Shown here: positions 8,127 to 16,887 of the stretch, piece after piece | How positions within the stretch are numbered: position 1 is the stretch's first letter | Layout: each line of letters starts with the position of its first letter | NCBI GenBank assembly: GCA_945877365.1 | Contig: CAMCRV010000022.1 | Location: 1 to 36,620 of the forward strand | Direction of reading: 5' to 3' | DNA from: an uncultured Clostridia bacterium | Lineage (GTDB): Bacteria; Bacillota; Clostridia; Oscillospirales; Oscillospiraceae | DNA: 36,620 nt | Made by a program: the position numbers and the translations under genes | Notes under the pieces: model-generated | What the model was told of the DNA's origin: nothing | What the model saw: the letters and a program-made list of their open reading frames with translations, nothing else | Database searches by the model: none

Positions 8127-9209
8127 TTACACCTCAAAACAAGAATGGATAATCCGGCACATTTTCTCGGCGGAGTGACCGTCGCCGAAGGGCTGGTATG
8201 CCGGGTCGATGTGCTGCTCCTGCCCCAGCTTGGTGAGAATCTCCTCACAGCAGGGCTTCGCCAGCACATTCCGGCCGTCCCGGATGGTTTCCGGCCAGAC
8301 CTCAAAATCCAGCACGGTGATGCACTTCTTTCCGGCGAAGAAGGCCTCACGCTGGACGCCGCCGGAGTCCGTCACAATCTTTTTCGCCTGCCTGACAAAG
8401 CCGATGCTGGAAAGATAGCCCACCGGCTCCACAAACAGAATATTGCCGAAGGCATTTTCCTGCTTCAGCTGCTGCACCGTCCGGTGATTCCGGGGGTGCA
8501 CCGGATAAATGGTGGGCGCATCCAGCCGGTTCATGGCCATCAGGATCTGCCGCAGCTTTTCCGGATCGTCGGTGTTCTCCTGCCGGTGGCAGGTCATATA
8601 GTAGAACTCCCGGGGAACCTGCACGCTGCTGCCTTCCAGATCCCGGACATCGCCAAACCCGGCAGTCTCCGCCTTCCGGCTGTAGTACAGGAAGGCATCA
8701 AACATGGGGTCTCCCACCAGATAGGAGTTTTCTGCCAGATCCTCTTTGCAGAGGCTCTCCAGTGCGCTCCGGGTGCAGGCAAACCGGAGGGTTGACACAT
8801 GATCCGTGACAATGCGGTTGACCTCCTCCGGGCTTTCCAGGGTGTGGAACCGGTTGCCGGACTCCACATGAATCACCGGGATATGGAGCTTCACCGCCGC
8901 CAATGCCGCCGCCATGGTGGAGTTGGTATCGCCGTATACCAGCAGAGCGTCCGGCTTTTCCTGCAGCAGAATCTCCTCAATGGCCATCAGCATTTTTCCG
9001 GTCATGCTGCCATGGGTGCCCCCTGCAATGCCCAGATTATAGTCCGGCCGGGGAATGTCCATTTCCGCAAAGAACACATCGGACATATTGGCATCGTGAT
9101 GCTGGCCGGTGTGCACCAGAATCTCCTGATGCTCCTTTCTCAGAACCCGGGAGCCCACCGCAGCCTTGATAAACTGCGGCCTTGCCCCCACCACTGTCAC
9201 CAGCTTCAT
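8127..9209 (-). CDS. wbpI: Non-hydrolysing UDP-sugar 2-epimerase, WbpI type
   Basis: A 360-residue epimerase of the WecB/WbpI family. Family hallmarks are the N-terminal VGARPQFIK, VHTGQHHD, the YGDTNST loop, HVESGNR, PEEVNRIVTD, YPVHPRNH and the VTDSGGVQREA segment that binds the UDP diphosphate. In this operon it should convert UDP-GlcNAc3NAcA to UDP-ManNAc3NAcA, the last step of the pathway. WecB (UDP-GlcNAc to UDP-ManNAc) is the alternative, but the other four Wbp enzymes favour WbpI. It lies 3 nt after wbpA and 4 nt before wbpB. Confidence 0.88.
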   Translation of the reverse strand: MKLVTVVGARPQFIKAAVGSRVLRKEHQEILVHTGQHHDANMSDVFFAEMDIPRPDYNLGIAGGTHGSMTGKMLMAIEEILLQEKPDALLVYGDTNSTMAAALAAVKLHIPVIHVESGNRFHTLESPEEVNRIVTDHVSTLRFACTRSALESLCKEDLAENSYLVGDPMFDAFLYYSRKAETAGFGDVRDLEGSSVQVPREFYYMTCHRQENTDDPEKLRQILMAMNRLDAPTIYPVHPRNHRTVQQLKQENAFGNILFVEPVGYLSSIGFVRQAKKIVTDSGGVQREAFFAGKKCITVLDFEVWPETIRDGRNVLAKPCCEEILTKLGQEQHIDPAYQPFGDGHSAEKMCRIIHSCFEV

Positions 9210-9212
9210 AAA

Positions 9213-10523
9213 TTACAGCACCTCAATATTGTCTCTGGGAGTAATGTTCTTCATGGCGTTCTTGGTGTCAAAAATAGCCTTGGCGTGCTTCTGGATGAAG
9301 GCATAGTCCACATTGGTGTGGGCGGTGGTCACCAGCACCACATCCGCCTGCTCCAGAGCCTCCGCTGTCAGCTCCGGGATGGAGGTTCTGATTTCCCCAT
9401 GCTCCCGGTACTGGGGAACCCAGGGATCATAGTAGCTGACCTGTGCACCGGTTTTTTCCAGCTCCTCAATGACCCGGATGGCAGGGCTTTCCCGGTAGTC
9501 ATCAATGTCCTGCTTATAGGCCACGCCCAGCACCAGAACCTTTGCCCCGTTCAGGGACTTTTTGAAGCCGTTCAGCACCCGGGAGGTGCGCTCCACGCAG
9601 TACTCCGGCATCCTGTCGTTGACCATCATGGAGGCCTCGATCATGCTGGTGTGGAAGCCGTATTCTCTGGCCTTCCAGCTGAGGTAGTAGGGATCCAGCG
9701 GGATGCAGTGTCCCCCCAGACCGGGGCCGGGATAGAAGGCCTGAAAGCCGTAGGGCTTGGACTTGGCGGCGTCGATAACCTCCCAGAAGTTGATGTGCAT
9801 CTTGTCGCACAGCTGCGCCAGCTCGTTCACCAGACCGATGTTCACATTCCGGTAGGTGTTTTCCAGAATCTTCTCCATCTCGGCAATGGCCGGGGAGGAG
9901 ACGGTATGCACCTCAGCGCCCAGAACGGCACGGTAGACGGCGGCGATGCACTCGGTGGCATCCTCGCCGATGGCGCCCACCACCTTGGGGGTGTTCTTGG
10001 TCTTATAGATCAGGTTGCCGGGATCCACCCGCTCCGGGGAGAAGCCCAAATAGAAGTCCTTGCCGCAGGTAAGGCCGGTGGATTCCAGAATGGGCTTTAA
10101 AAGCTCCTCGGTGGTGCCGGGGTAGGTGGTGGATTCCAGAACCACCATGGTGCCCTTTCTCAGATATTTTGCGATGGCTTCCGTGGAGCTGCGGACATAG
10201 CTGATATCCGGCTGCTGGTGGGCATCCAGCGGAGTGGGCACGCAGATGGCGATAAAGTCCACATCGGTGACCAGACTGAAGTCGGTGGTTGCCCGGAGCA
10301 TTCCGCTCTTTACCAGAGCTTCCAGATCGCTGTCCACCACATCGCCGATGTAGTTGTGGCCTGCGTTGACCATATCCACCTTCTGGCTCTGGACATCAAA
10401 ACCGATGGTTTTGAAGCCGGCCTTGGCCTTTTCCACCGCCAGCGGCAGACCCACATAGCCCAGACCCACCACACCGCAGGTCAGGGTGCGCTGCCCGATT
10501 TTGTTAAGAATTGTTTCTTTCAT
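9213..10523 (-). CDS. wbpA: UDP-N-acetylglucosamine 6-dehydrogenase, WbpA type
   Basis: A 436-residue member of the UDP-glucose/GDP-mannose dehydrogenase family. It carries out the NAD-dependent four-electron oxidation of UDP-GlcNAc to UDP-GlcNAcA, the first pathway step. The NAD-binding GLGYVGLPLA is at 20-29, the central domain has FSPERVDPG (161-169), and the catalytic cysteine is Cys273 in GLGGHCIPLDP. A C-terminal UDP-binding domain follows (VLGVAYKQDIDDYRESPA). ATG at 10521-10523 has GGGAG upstream; a longer frame to about 10580 adds residues unlike the family. WecC (UDP-ManNAc dehydrogenase) is the alternative; the neighbours argue for WbpA. Confidence 0.9.
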   Translation of the reverse strand: MKETILNKIGQRTLTCGVVGLGYVGLPLAVEKAKAGFKTIGFDVQSQKVDMVNAGHNYIGDVVDSDLEALVKSGMLRATTDFSLVTDVDFIAICVPTPLDAHQQPDISYVRSSTEAIAKYLRKGTMVVLESTTYPGTTEELLKPILESTGLTCGKDFYLGFSPERVDPGNLIYKTKNTPKVVGAIGEDATECIAAVYRAVLGAEVHTVSSPAIAEMEKILENTYRNVNIGLVNELAQLCDKMHINFWEVIDAAKSKPYGFQAFYPGPGLGGHCIPLDPYYLSWKAREYGFHTSMIEASMMVNDRMPEYCVERTSRVLNGFKKSLNGAKVLVLGVAYKQDIDDYRESPAIRVIEELEKTGAQVSYYDPWVPQYREHGEIRTSIPELTAEALEQADVVLVTTAHTNVDYAFIQKHAKAIFDTKNAMKNITPRDNIEVL

Positions 10524-10598
10524 AGCAAACTCCCTTATTTCCACATGATATTTGAATCTATAACCGCAAAATGCTCCCATTGTTCGGCCTCAATCGGC

Positions 10599-11906
10599 CT
10601 ATTCAGAGGTTCCTATATCTGGATTATTTATTTTTCGCCATTCCTTTTTCAGGCAGATACCGTTCATCAGGGATACGCTGATGGATACGCACACCGTGGC
10701 AATGGCGGCGCCAACGGAACCCAGTCTGGGGATCAGCGTCAGATTGAGCAGGATATTCAAAATGCCGGATGCCACAGCAATGGCCAGATTCACTTCGCTC
10801 TTTTTCATCGCCGCGATCACATTGCCCAGCAACAGGCGTACAGAGCCGTATATCAGGAAATTGAGGCTCAAAACCCGGAAGATAGGCAGAACATTCATGT
10901 ATTTCTCACCATAGATCAGCCAGATAATCACCGGTGCCATCACCATAAGCCCCAGGAAAACCACGAAGTTCACCGCTGTAAACAGCCCCACCATCCTGCG
11001 GATGTAGCCCGGAAAGTTGGGGGCATCTGCGGAGTAGTTCCAGACGATCTTGGGGTAAAAATAGGTAATCAGCGCAGAGGGGATCATCATACAGGCTGAG
11101 GGAATGGTGGATGCCACCTTATAGTCCGCCAGCACCGTGGGATCCCCCAAAACAATGTCCAGACAGGTCACATCCAGCAGCACCAGCATGGTGCTGGCAA
11201 AATTGGTAATTGCACACAGAAGCGCATATCTGGTTATTTCGTATTTATTCTCCCACTCCAGACGCTCCCGTCTCTTCAGACTGGAAAAGAATTCTCTTTT
11301 CTGAAGAAAAAATGCCCCCAGCCCTGCCGCCAGCAGGTTTGCGGTGTAGGTTGCCAGAATCAGGCCGGGAACCCCAAAAAGGAATGTAAACAGGATGTTC
11401 CCAATCACCACAGCTACTGAGAAGGCCATGTTGACCCTGGAATAGAGAATATTCTCACAATGTACCCGCAAAACGATTTGAAAAAAGTTATTCAGGTATA
11501 CCACCATCGGCAAACCGCACATCATGGAAAGGTAGCGCGCTGTCTCCCCATCTCCAGTAGCCCGCTTGAAGCCCGCCAGCAAAAGAATAACCGCGGCGAG
11601 AAACAGATTGAATCCACTGCCCCGGGTCAGGGCAAAGGTATACACTGCGTTTTTTCTGCCGTCGGAAACCTGTTCACTGCAGAATTGAAGCGCGGCGCTG
11701 CCCATTCCCAAGCCAAAGAAGATAGCCAAGTAGGAATACAGGTTGTTGGCCAGCGTATAGTATCCGTAATCTGCCTTTGGAAGCGCCCGAACCACCACAA
11801 CTGCGGACACCAGCCCCAGCACCTGTGCCAGTACGCCGCTGCCAAAAATATAAAACAGTCCATTTTTCGCCGCATTACGCAGCTGATTGCAGATTCTTTT
11901 CACCAT
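10599..11906 (-). CDS. wzx: Polysaccharide flippase (Wzx-like, MOP/MATE superfamily)
   Basis: A 435-residue polytopic membrane protein with about 12 hydrophobic segments. It opens with NGLFYIFGSGVLAQVLGLVS and VVVRALPKADYGYYTLANNL, the usual N-terminal pattern of Wzx/RfbX flippases (small amphipathic start, then a LPxxDYGxY-like loop). It would move lipid-linked repeat units across the membrane. It sits between the glycosyltransferase genes and the sugar-nucleotide genes of the same operon. Base composition from here to about 15.3 kb looks more AT-rich than the flanks, common for exchangeable polysaccharide genes. The symbol is by family and context. Confidence 0.85.
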   Translation of the reverse strand: MVKRICNQLRNAAKNGLFYIFGSGVLAQVLGLVSAVVVVRALPKADYGYYTLANNLYSYLAIFFGLGMGSAALQFCSEQVSDGRKNAVYTFALTRGSGFNLFLAAVILLLAGFKRATGDGETARYLSMMCGLPMVVYLNNFFQIVLRVHCENILYSRVNMAFSVAVVIGNILFTFLFGVPGLILATYTANLLAAGLGAFFLQKREFFSSLKRRERLEWENKYEITRYALLCAITNFASTMLVLLDVTCLDIVLGDPTVLADYKVASTIPSACMMIPSALITYFYPKIVWNYSADAPNFPGYIRRMVGLFTAVNFVVFLGLMVMAPVIIWLIYGEKYMNVLPIFRVLSLNFLIYGSVRLLLGNVIAAMKKSEVNLAIAVASGILNILLNLTLIPRLGSVGAAIATVCVSISVSLMNGICLKKEWRKINNPDIGTSE

Positions 11907-11974
11907 TCTCTGTCTGGTACTCCTCCTCCGGTGTATTTGAAAGGGTCAAGGAGCAAAGCCCCTGACATTCCAGA

Positions 11975-12868
11975 TTAAATCACACCAGCCTCACGATACC
12001 GCTGAAGGATTCTCTCTTTTGTAAACTCCCGGCGGACATAATCCGCCCCCTCTTGATTTACTCTGGGTGGCTCGGACAGAACCTTCCGCAAAGCGGCATC
12101 GATTGATTCAATGCTGTCTTCTTCAGGCGTAATCACATATGGGAAGGGATAACGGTGAATCACCTGCCGTCCGAATCCCTGTGCTTCCAGCATCATCACC
12201 GGCAGGCCGTCATGCTCCGGATAGCGCAGCAGCACGGAGCACTTCCCGAATAGTTCTTCCATCTTCTTTCTTCCCACTGTACCCATGTAATGCAGATTGG
12301 GAAGCTTCTGCGCATCCTTCCCGCCGTCGTTTGCCAGAATACAGAATGGAACCTCCGGATGCTTTTTCGCCAGTGCCTTTAGAATCTCAATTCCGTAAAA
12401 TGTCTCCCGTCCCTCCGGCAGGTAGCAAAGCACCATATGTGTTTCCGGTGCCGGGAGCACCCGAAAATTGAGATCCTGTGAAGCGATAGGAACATAGGCT
12501 GCATGGATTCCGATTTCCAGCAGTTCCTGCTGCAAATGGCTCGCAACTGCCAAATCGATATGAGGATACTGCGCGTTCGGAACGACATGATCCTTCTGAT
12601 ACTGCTGCGTCGCATGCACAACATCCGTCCCGGTCCAGTGGATAATGATTCTCTTCTTCAGAGCCATGGCCAGCCGAAGCAGCTTTACGCTGTTCAGATC
12701 CCTGCCGGATACCAGATAGACTTCATCACACCACAGAACATCCTTCACAGCCTGCACTTTTTGAATCAGGCTGGCTCTGCCCATGATCCGAGTCTCGTGT
12801 CCTGCCTCCTGATAAATTTCGGAAATAATCTTCGTGAAGAAATCACTGCCAAAAAGCAAAACCTTCAT
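11975..12868 (-). CDS. GT4-like glycosyltransferase
   Basis: A 297-residue protein with a GT-B layout. The N-terminal Rossmann half starts KVLLFGSDFF and includes IIIHWTGTDVV and a PHIDLAVASHLQQEL segment. The C-terminal half has FYGIEILKALA and a donor-binding region near GKCSVLLRYPEHDGLPVMMLEAQGFG, matching the E-x7-E-type motif of family 4 enzymes in reduced form. It is short for GT4, so it may be a compact subfamily. It is cytoplasmic and probably adds one sugar of the repeat unit. It lies between the flippase and a second GT4 gene on the same strand. Donor and acceptor are unknown. Confidence 0.75.
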   Translation of the reverse strand: MKVLLFGSDFFTKIISEIYQEAGHETRIMGRASLIQKVQAVKDVLWCDEVYLVSGRDLNSVKLLRLAMALKKRIIIHWTGTDVVHATQQYQKDHVVPNAQYPHIDLAVASHLQQELLEIGIHAAYVPIASQDLNFRVLPAPETHMVLCYLPEGRETFYGIEILKALAKKHPEVPFCILANDGGKDAQKLPNLHYMGTVGRKKMEELFGKCSVLLRYPEHDGLPVMMLEAQGFGRQVIHRYPFPYVITPEEDSIESIDAALRKVLSEPPRVNQEGADYVRREFTKERILQRYREAGVI

Positions 12869-12929
12869 ATGCTCTCTCCTTCGCCCCCTTCGCTGCCGGT
12901 ACCCCGGCGAATGTGATTGTGTATCATGA

Positions 12930-14105
12930 TCACACCATCGCCCTGTGATATGCTTCCTGCAAAACGACCTTTTCCCTCTCCCAGCAGAGGTCTTCCTTGG
13001 CTTTTTTCAGATTTTCCCTGCATTGGGCATAAAAGTCCCTGTCTGTGCGCATTTTTTCCACGCACCGGTCAATGTCCTCCAGATCGGTGGGATCGCAGGT
13101 CAGACCAATGCCATACTGCTCCACAATGGGAGCAACTGCCGGAAAATTGGAGCAAATGACGGGAGTTTCACTCTGAATATTCTCAAAAAACTTATTGGGC
13201 AGCATATAGTAATAGCTCCTGGCAACCGCAGGAACGGTAACCATTCCTACATCTGCCGCGCCAACATATTTCCACAACACTTCCAGCGGCACGGCAGGGT
13301 GGAACAGCACCCGATCCGTAATCCCAAGGCTCTCCGCCATGGCCTTCAGCTGCTCCATGTAGTCCTGCTGACCGTTGCCCAGAATCACGGCGCAGACCTG
13401 GGGATTGTGCTGAACCTCCTGCAGCAGCATCTCCACGCCGCGGCCTTTCATCACGCCGCCGTGATACATCAGAAGCATTTCCCGGGGAGCCTGCATAGCC
13501 CCCAGCAGCCGGCTGCGAACCTCACGGCACACCTCCGGCGCCACCGTCCAGCGGTTGGGGGTGCTGCGCACCACAATAGGGCGCTGCTTCAGGCCGTGGA
13601 TTTTCTGAACCTCATCGGCAATGGCATCGTTGACCATGATGGAAAAGGCGCACCGCTTCATCAGGAACCCTTCCAGCTGCTTCAAAAAGAAAAGCTGCAA
13701 TTTGCTTCGCTTCTCATTTCTGCCCAGCTCAAACTCATGGGAGTCGTACACCAGTCTGGGCTTTCTGCTTTTCGGCGTTCCCACGGTGGACATCCAGCCG
13801 ATGGTCAACGCCACGATATCGTGACCGCTGATCACCGCAGGGTGCAGCTTTCTGGCGCAGTGCGCCCAGCAGACCATGGTAGCCACCCAGTTGAGGGGTG
13901 CCGGAACCTTTGTTCCCAGGGGTCTGGTGGAAAACCGCAGCACCCGGAAACCGGAGACTTCATCCTCCCGGTACCAGTCGCCTTCCTCGCCCTTGGCCAT
14001 CACCAGAGGCGTAAGCCCCAGCTCCCGGCAGGCGGAAAGTTCCCGCTTGTCCCGGCTTTCGCTCTGCCACGGGAAGATACATATTTTTAACACTATCTTA
14101 TCCAT
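12930..14105 (-). CDS. GT4 glycosyltransferase
   Basis: A 391-residue GT-B enzyme. The N-terminal half includes ISGHDIVAL and LVYDSHEFELGRNE, common in GT4 enzymes of polysaccharide loci. The C-terminal half has the glycine-rich YHGGVMKGRGVE, then VILGNGQQDY and LPNKFFENIQSETPVICS at the donor site. ATG at 14103-14105 is chosen because GGGGA lies about 7 nt upstream; an ATG 33 nt earlier lacks a clear ribosome binding site. It lies 42 nt after the wbpG stop. It probably adds a sugar to the lipid-linked repeat unit; specificity cannot be read. Confidence 0.82.
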   Translation of the reverse strand: MDKIVLKICIFPWQSESRDKRELSACRELGLTPLVMAKGEEGDWYREDEVSGFRVLRFSTRPLGTKVPAPLNWVATMVCWAHCARKLHPAVISGHDIVALTIGWMSTVGTPKSRKPRLVYDSHEFELGRNEKRSKLQLFFLKQLEGFLMKRCAFSIMVNDAIADEVQKIHGLKQRPIVVRSTPNRWTVAPEVCREVRSRLLGAMQAPREMLLMYHGGVMKGRGVEMLLQEVQHNPQVCAVILGNGQQDYMEQLKAMAESLGITDRVLFHPAVPLEVLWKYVGAADVGMVTVPAVARSYYYMLPNKFFENIQSETPVICSNFPAVAPIVEQYGIGLTCDPTDLEDIDRCVEKMRTDRDFYAQCRENLKKAKEDLCWEREKVVLQEAYHRAMV

Positions 14106-14147
14106 GTCTTTTCCCCGCATCATTATGGTCTGCTGCATACAACAATA

Positions 14148-15269
14148 TCAGCGCTTCACCAGTTTTTTTACGGCACGATATACCTTTTTGATGGGCTCGA
14201 TCCTCGCCGCTTCAGAACGGTAATCCGTATGCTGGTGGGGCTGCGCATTCATCAGCTCATCAAATTCCTCATTGGAGATCTGAAAATCTCGCTTGATCCA
14301 TTCGATATAGCTCTCCATCTGGTTAGTATCGTACAGCGGCTCTTCCATCTGCTTCAGGGCTTCCTCCCGGGTGATCTGACCGCTGACAATCATGCTGGAC
14401 AGGTGGGATGTTCTCTTGTCCACGCCAAACTTCTGTGGAAACCAAACCAGCTGGATAAAGGCCGTCAGGGCATTTTCCAGATGCTTGCGACCATAGTATT
14501 CAAAGCCACAGAAGTCCTTCAGTTCCGCAAAGGCGCGATCCCGATTATAGTCAATGTAGTCCAGCGGACGGGGAGTTTCAATTCCCAGAATCCACTTGTC
14601 AACCCGCCTCTGGGCCGCGGAGATCAGTGGCAGCTTATCAATGCTGCCCTGCCCAAATCTGCGGAATATGTCCTTCAAATTCACCAGATCATAAGCAGGA
14701 TGCGTATTTCCCTTCTGCAAAATACTTTCCAGCGCAAAATTGGCGCCGCTGAGAAAATACTTGATATGGTATTTGCGCATATACTGGTAGATTTCCGCAA
14801 ACAGCACATTATCCTGCGGAATTGCGATATTGGGAACACCGGCCCTCATATATGCCTTGGTCAGCTCTGCAAACTGCTCCGCATCCGGGGTAATCACAAC
14901 ATATTCAAAACCTGTTTTTTCCACCAGCTTCTTCAAATTGCTCTTAGAAATCTCCGTGTCAAAGCCGTCATCGATGTGTACCGCCAGAATGCGCAGTCCC
15001 CATTGGTAGCCAAGATAGGCAAGATATGAGGAATCCAGACCACCGGACAAACCCATGATACAGTCATACGGCTTTCCCATCCCCTCTGCCTTGATTCTGG
15101 TCAGCAGTGCATCCAGCTTCTGTTTTCCTTCCTCTCCGGGAAAATATACCGTTTTCCCCCACTCCAGTGCCTCGGTGCAGTAGCTGCAATGTCCCTGCGC
15201 ATCAAAACTGATCGTATCGTCGGAACGGTTATCCATGATACATCGGGTGCATCTTGTAATCTGTTTCAT
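14148..15269 (-). CDS. wbpG: N-acetyl sugar amidotransferase (WbpG/PseA family)
   Basis: A 373-residue ATP-pyrophosphatase-fold enzyme. It has two CxxC pairs at the N-terminus (C7/C10, C28/C31), probably binding zinc, and the PP-loop SGGLDS at 75-80. In Pseudomonas O-antigen loci WbpG works with HisH2/HisF2-type ammonia suppliers to turn an acetamido group into an acetamidino group on ManNAc3NAcA. The same precursor pathway is encoded next door, so an amidino-modified sugar is expected. No hisH or hisF homologue is in the window; ammonia may come from elsewhere in the genome or another source. The family call is strong; the exact substrate is inferred. Confidence 0.87.
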   Translation of the reverse strand: MKQITRCTRCIMDNRSDDTISFDAQGHCSYCTEALEWGKTVYFPGEEGKQKLDALLTRIKAEGMGKPYDCIMGLSGGLDSSYLAYLGYQWGLRILAVHIDDGFDTEISKSNLKKLVEKTGFEYVVITPDAEQFAELTKAYMRAGVPNIAIPQDNVLFAEIYQYMRKYHIKYFLSGANFALESILQKGNTHPAYDLVNLKDIFRRFGQGSIDKLPLISAAQRRVDKWILGIETPRPLDYIDYNRDRAFAELKDFCGFEYYGRKHLENALTAFIQLVWFPQKFGVDKRTSHLSSMIVSGQITREEALKQMEEPLYDTNQMESYIEWIKRDFQISNEEFDELMNAQPHQHTDYRSEAARIEPIKKVYRAVKKLVKR

Positions 15270-15355
15270 ATTGCCGAATTCTCCTCTCCAAGCGATAAGC
15301 CCCAGCAGGCATCAGTCTGGAAGTATCGAGGGGCGCATCTTTCTCTTCCTGTGTT

Positions 15356-16675
15356 TCAACCAACCATTTTCTGCATAATCTTTTCCAGCTTTTCTGTCAG
15401 AGCCCGGTAGGTGAAGGCCGCAAACAGCCCCTCCTCCGGGTTGTAGGCCGGGGACATACCCTGCTGCTTTCTGTCGCAGGCGTCCAGAATCCAGTGCCCC
15501 AATTCCTCCAGCCCGGCATCCCCGGAAGGCTCCTCACAGCAGAAGCCGTAGTGATATTTTTCGTTCAGCATGCCCAGCTCGCTGCCCGGCTCTCTGCCGG
15601 AAACCAGCGCCAGAATGGGCTTCCTTGCCCGGATGCCCTCGTAGAATTTGCCGGTAAGCACACCCTTTTCCTCCCGGGTGTTCCAGGTCAGCACCAGAAA
15701 AATGTCGCATTTGCTCTGAAGAACCGCAGCCTCACTGCGGCTGACAAAGCCGTGGTTCACCAGAATGGCTTCCACACCGTACTTCTGTGCCTGCTCCCGA
15801 ATCATTTCAAAGTGAGGGCCGGCGTAGTCGAAGCAGATTTTTTGCAAATCCACCTTCCCGGCCTTTGCCAGAGCGGCAATCACCCGGAACAGCGGCTCTG
15901 CCGAGGATCGATTGGTATACATAACACCGGTATAGGCAATCCGCAGGATGCTGTCCTGCTGTGTCAGATCCTCCTGGGTATGCTCCCCGTCGTAGCCATT
16001 ATACAGGGTAATGACCTCTTTCCCGGTGCCCGGTGCAATCTCCTCCGCCACTCCCTGAGAAACCGCGGTGCAGATGTCGCAGGAGCGGATCAGGCTGCGC
16101 TGGAGCGCCTTCCAGAGCGGATAATTCAGAAAAATCGAATTATTCTTCTGGGCAATGGGGTCCCGGACATCCAGAATCCATTTGCAGCCGAATTTTTCAG
16201 CCGCGTATTTTCCGGCGTAAATATTTTCCAGGCGGGAGAAGGTGGCGAACACCACATCAAAGTGCTCCCCTGCCAGCGCGTCTATGCAGGCCTTCTGCCC
16301 GGCAAACCGTTTTCTTGTCCGAGCCAGCTGGGTCAGCATCATGGCGCGCTTCATGCCCAGCTTTCCATTTTGGATTGCCCTGCGCACAGGGTAGGGCAGA
16401 CTGTCCAGCCTGCTTTTTTTCGGAGAGAACTGGGTCTGCACCTGCTCTCCCCGTTCAAACCGCTCCGCCGGGGAATCCTCCCCCAGCCAGGAGATCACCC
16501 GGATGCCCAGCTCTTTGCAGGACATACTGCTGTCCGGGATGCAGTCCAGCTGACCGGAGCGCAGCACCGTCACCTGATGCCCCATTTTCGTCAGATATTT
16601 GGCAAATAGATAGGGACGAACTGCAGAAATTGCCGTATCCGGTGGGAAAAAGGTGGCAATTATCAGGATATTCAT
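15356..16675 (-). CDS. GT4 glycosyltransferase, first gene of the polysaccharide operon
   Basis: A 439-residue GT-B enzyme. The N-terminus ILIIATFFPPDTAISAVR, with FAKYLTKMGHQVTVL, is the classic acceptor-side Rossmann start of GT4 proteins. WILDVRDPI and CDICTAVSQGVAE lie in the middle, and AYTGVMYTNRS and the KCDIFLVLTWNTREEKGVLTGK-like donor region are towards the C-terminus. ATG at 16673-16675 has GGAAAG 6 nt upstream; the frame continues further upstream without a domain. It follows the promoter at 16762-16790 and leads the ten-gene transcript. It probably adds an early sugar of the repeat unit; donor unknown. Confidence 0.82.
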   Translation of the reverse strand: MNILIIATFFPPDTAISAVRPYLFAKYLTKMGHQVTVLRSGQLDCIPDSSMSCKELGIRVISWLGEDSPAERFERGEQVQTQFSPKKSRLDSLPYPVRRAIQNGKLGMKRAMMLTQLARTRKRFAGQKACIDALAGEHFDVVFATFSRLENIYAGKYAAEKFGCKWILDVRDPIAQKNNSIFLNYPLWKALQRSLIRSCDICTAVSQGVAEEIAPGTGKEVITLYNGYDGEHTQEDLTQQDSILRIAYTGVMYTNRSSAEPLFRVIAALAKAGKVDLQKICFDYAGPHFEMIREQAQKYGVEAILVNHGFVSRSEAAVLQSKCDIFLVLTWNTREEKGVLTGKFYEGIRARKPILALVSGREPGSELGMLNEKYHYGFCCEEPSGDAGLEELGHWILDACDRKQQGMSPAYNPEEGLFAAFTYRALTEKLEKIMQKMVG

Positions 16676-16761
16676 AGGCTGCTTTCCATCCTTTCCGGGC
16701 AGGCTCTTTCCCCGGCAAGCCCACAGGCCAGCGAATCTCAGACCACCCCTATTATCTTGTA

Positions 16762-16790
16762 ATAGTATCACAGGCAAACCTGTTTGTAAA
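16762..16790 (-). promoter_or_regulatory. Promoter of the polysaccharide operon
   Basis: On the minus strand: TTTACA (16785-16790), 17-nt spacer, TACTAT (16762-16767), just after the terminator of the asparagine-synthase-like gene. The leader is about 80 nt. No other good promoter was seen between here and the terminator at 5323. Confidence 0.6.
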
Positions 16791-16805
16791 GGGCTCCTTC
16801 TTCGC

Positions 16806-16840
16806 AAAACAGCAGCCCTGACACTGGTTCAGGGCTGCTG
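16806..16840 (-). terminator. Terminator of the asparagine-synthase-like gene
   Basis: A perfect 12-bp stem (16810-16821 with 16829-16840, loop of 7) is followed on the minus strand by TTTT. It separates the gene from the polysaccharide operon promoter. Confidence 0.85.
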
Positions 16841-16887
16841 GTGATGCTGAAGAGGAATATTGAATTGACAATTCACGAAAGTCTGCT

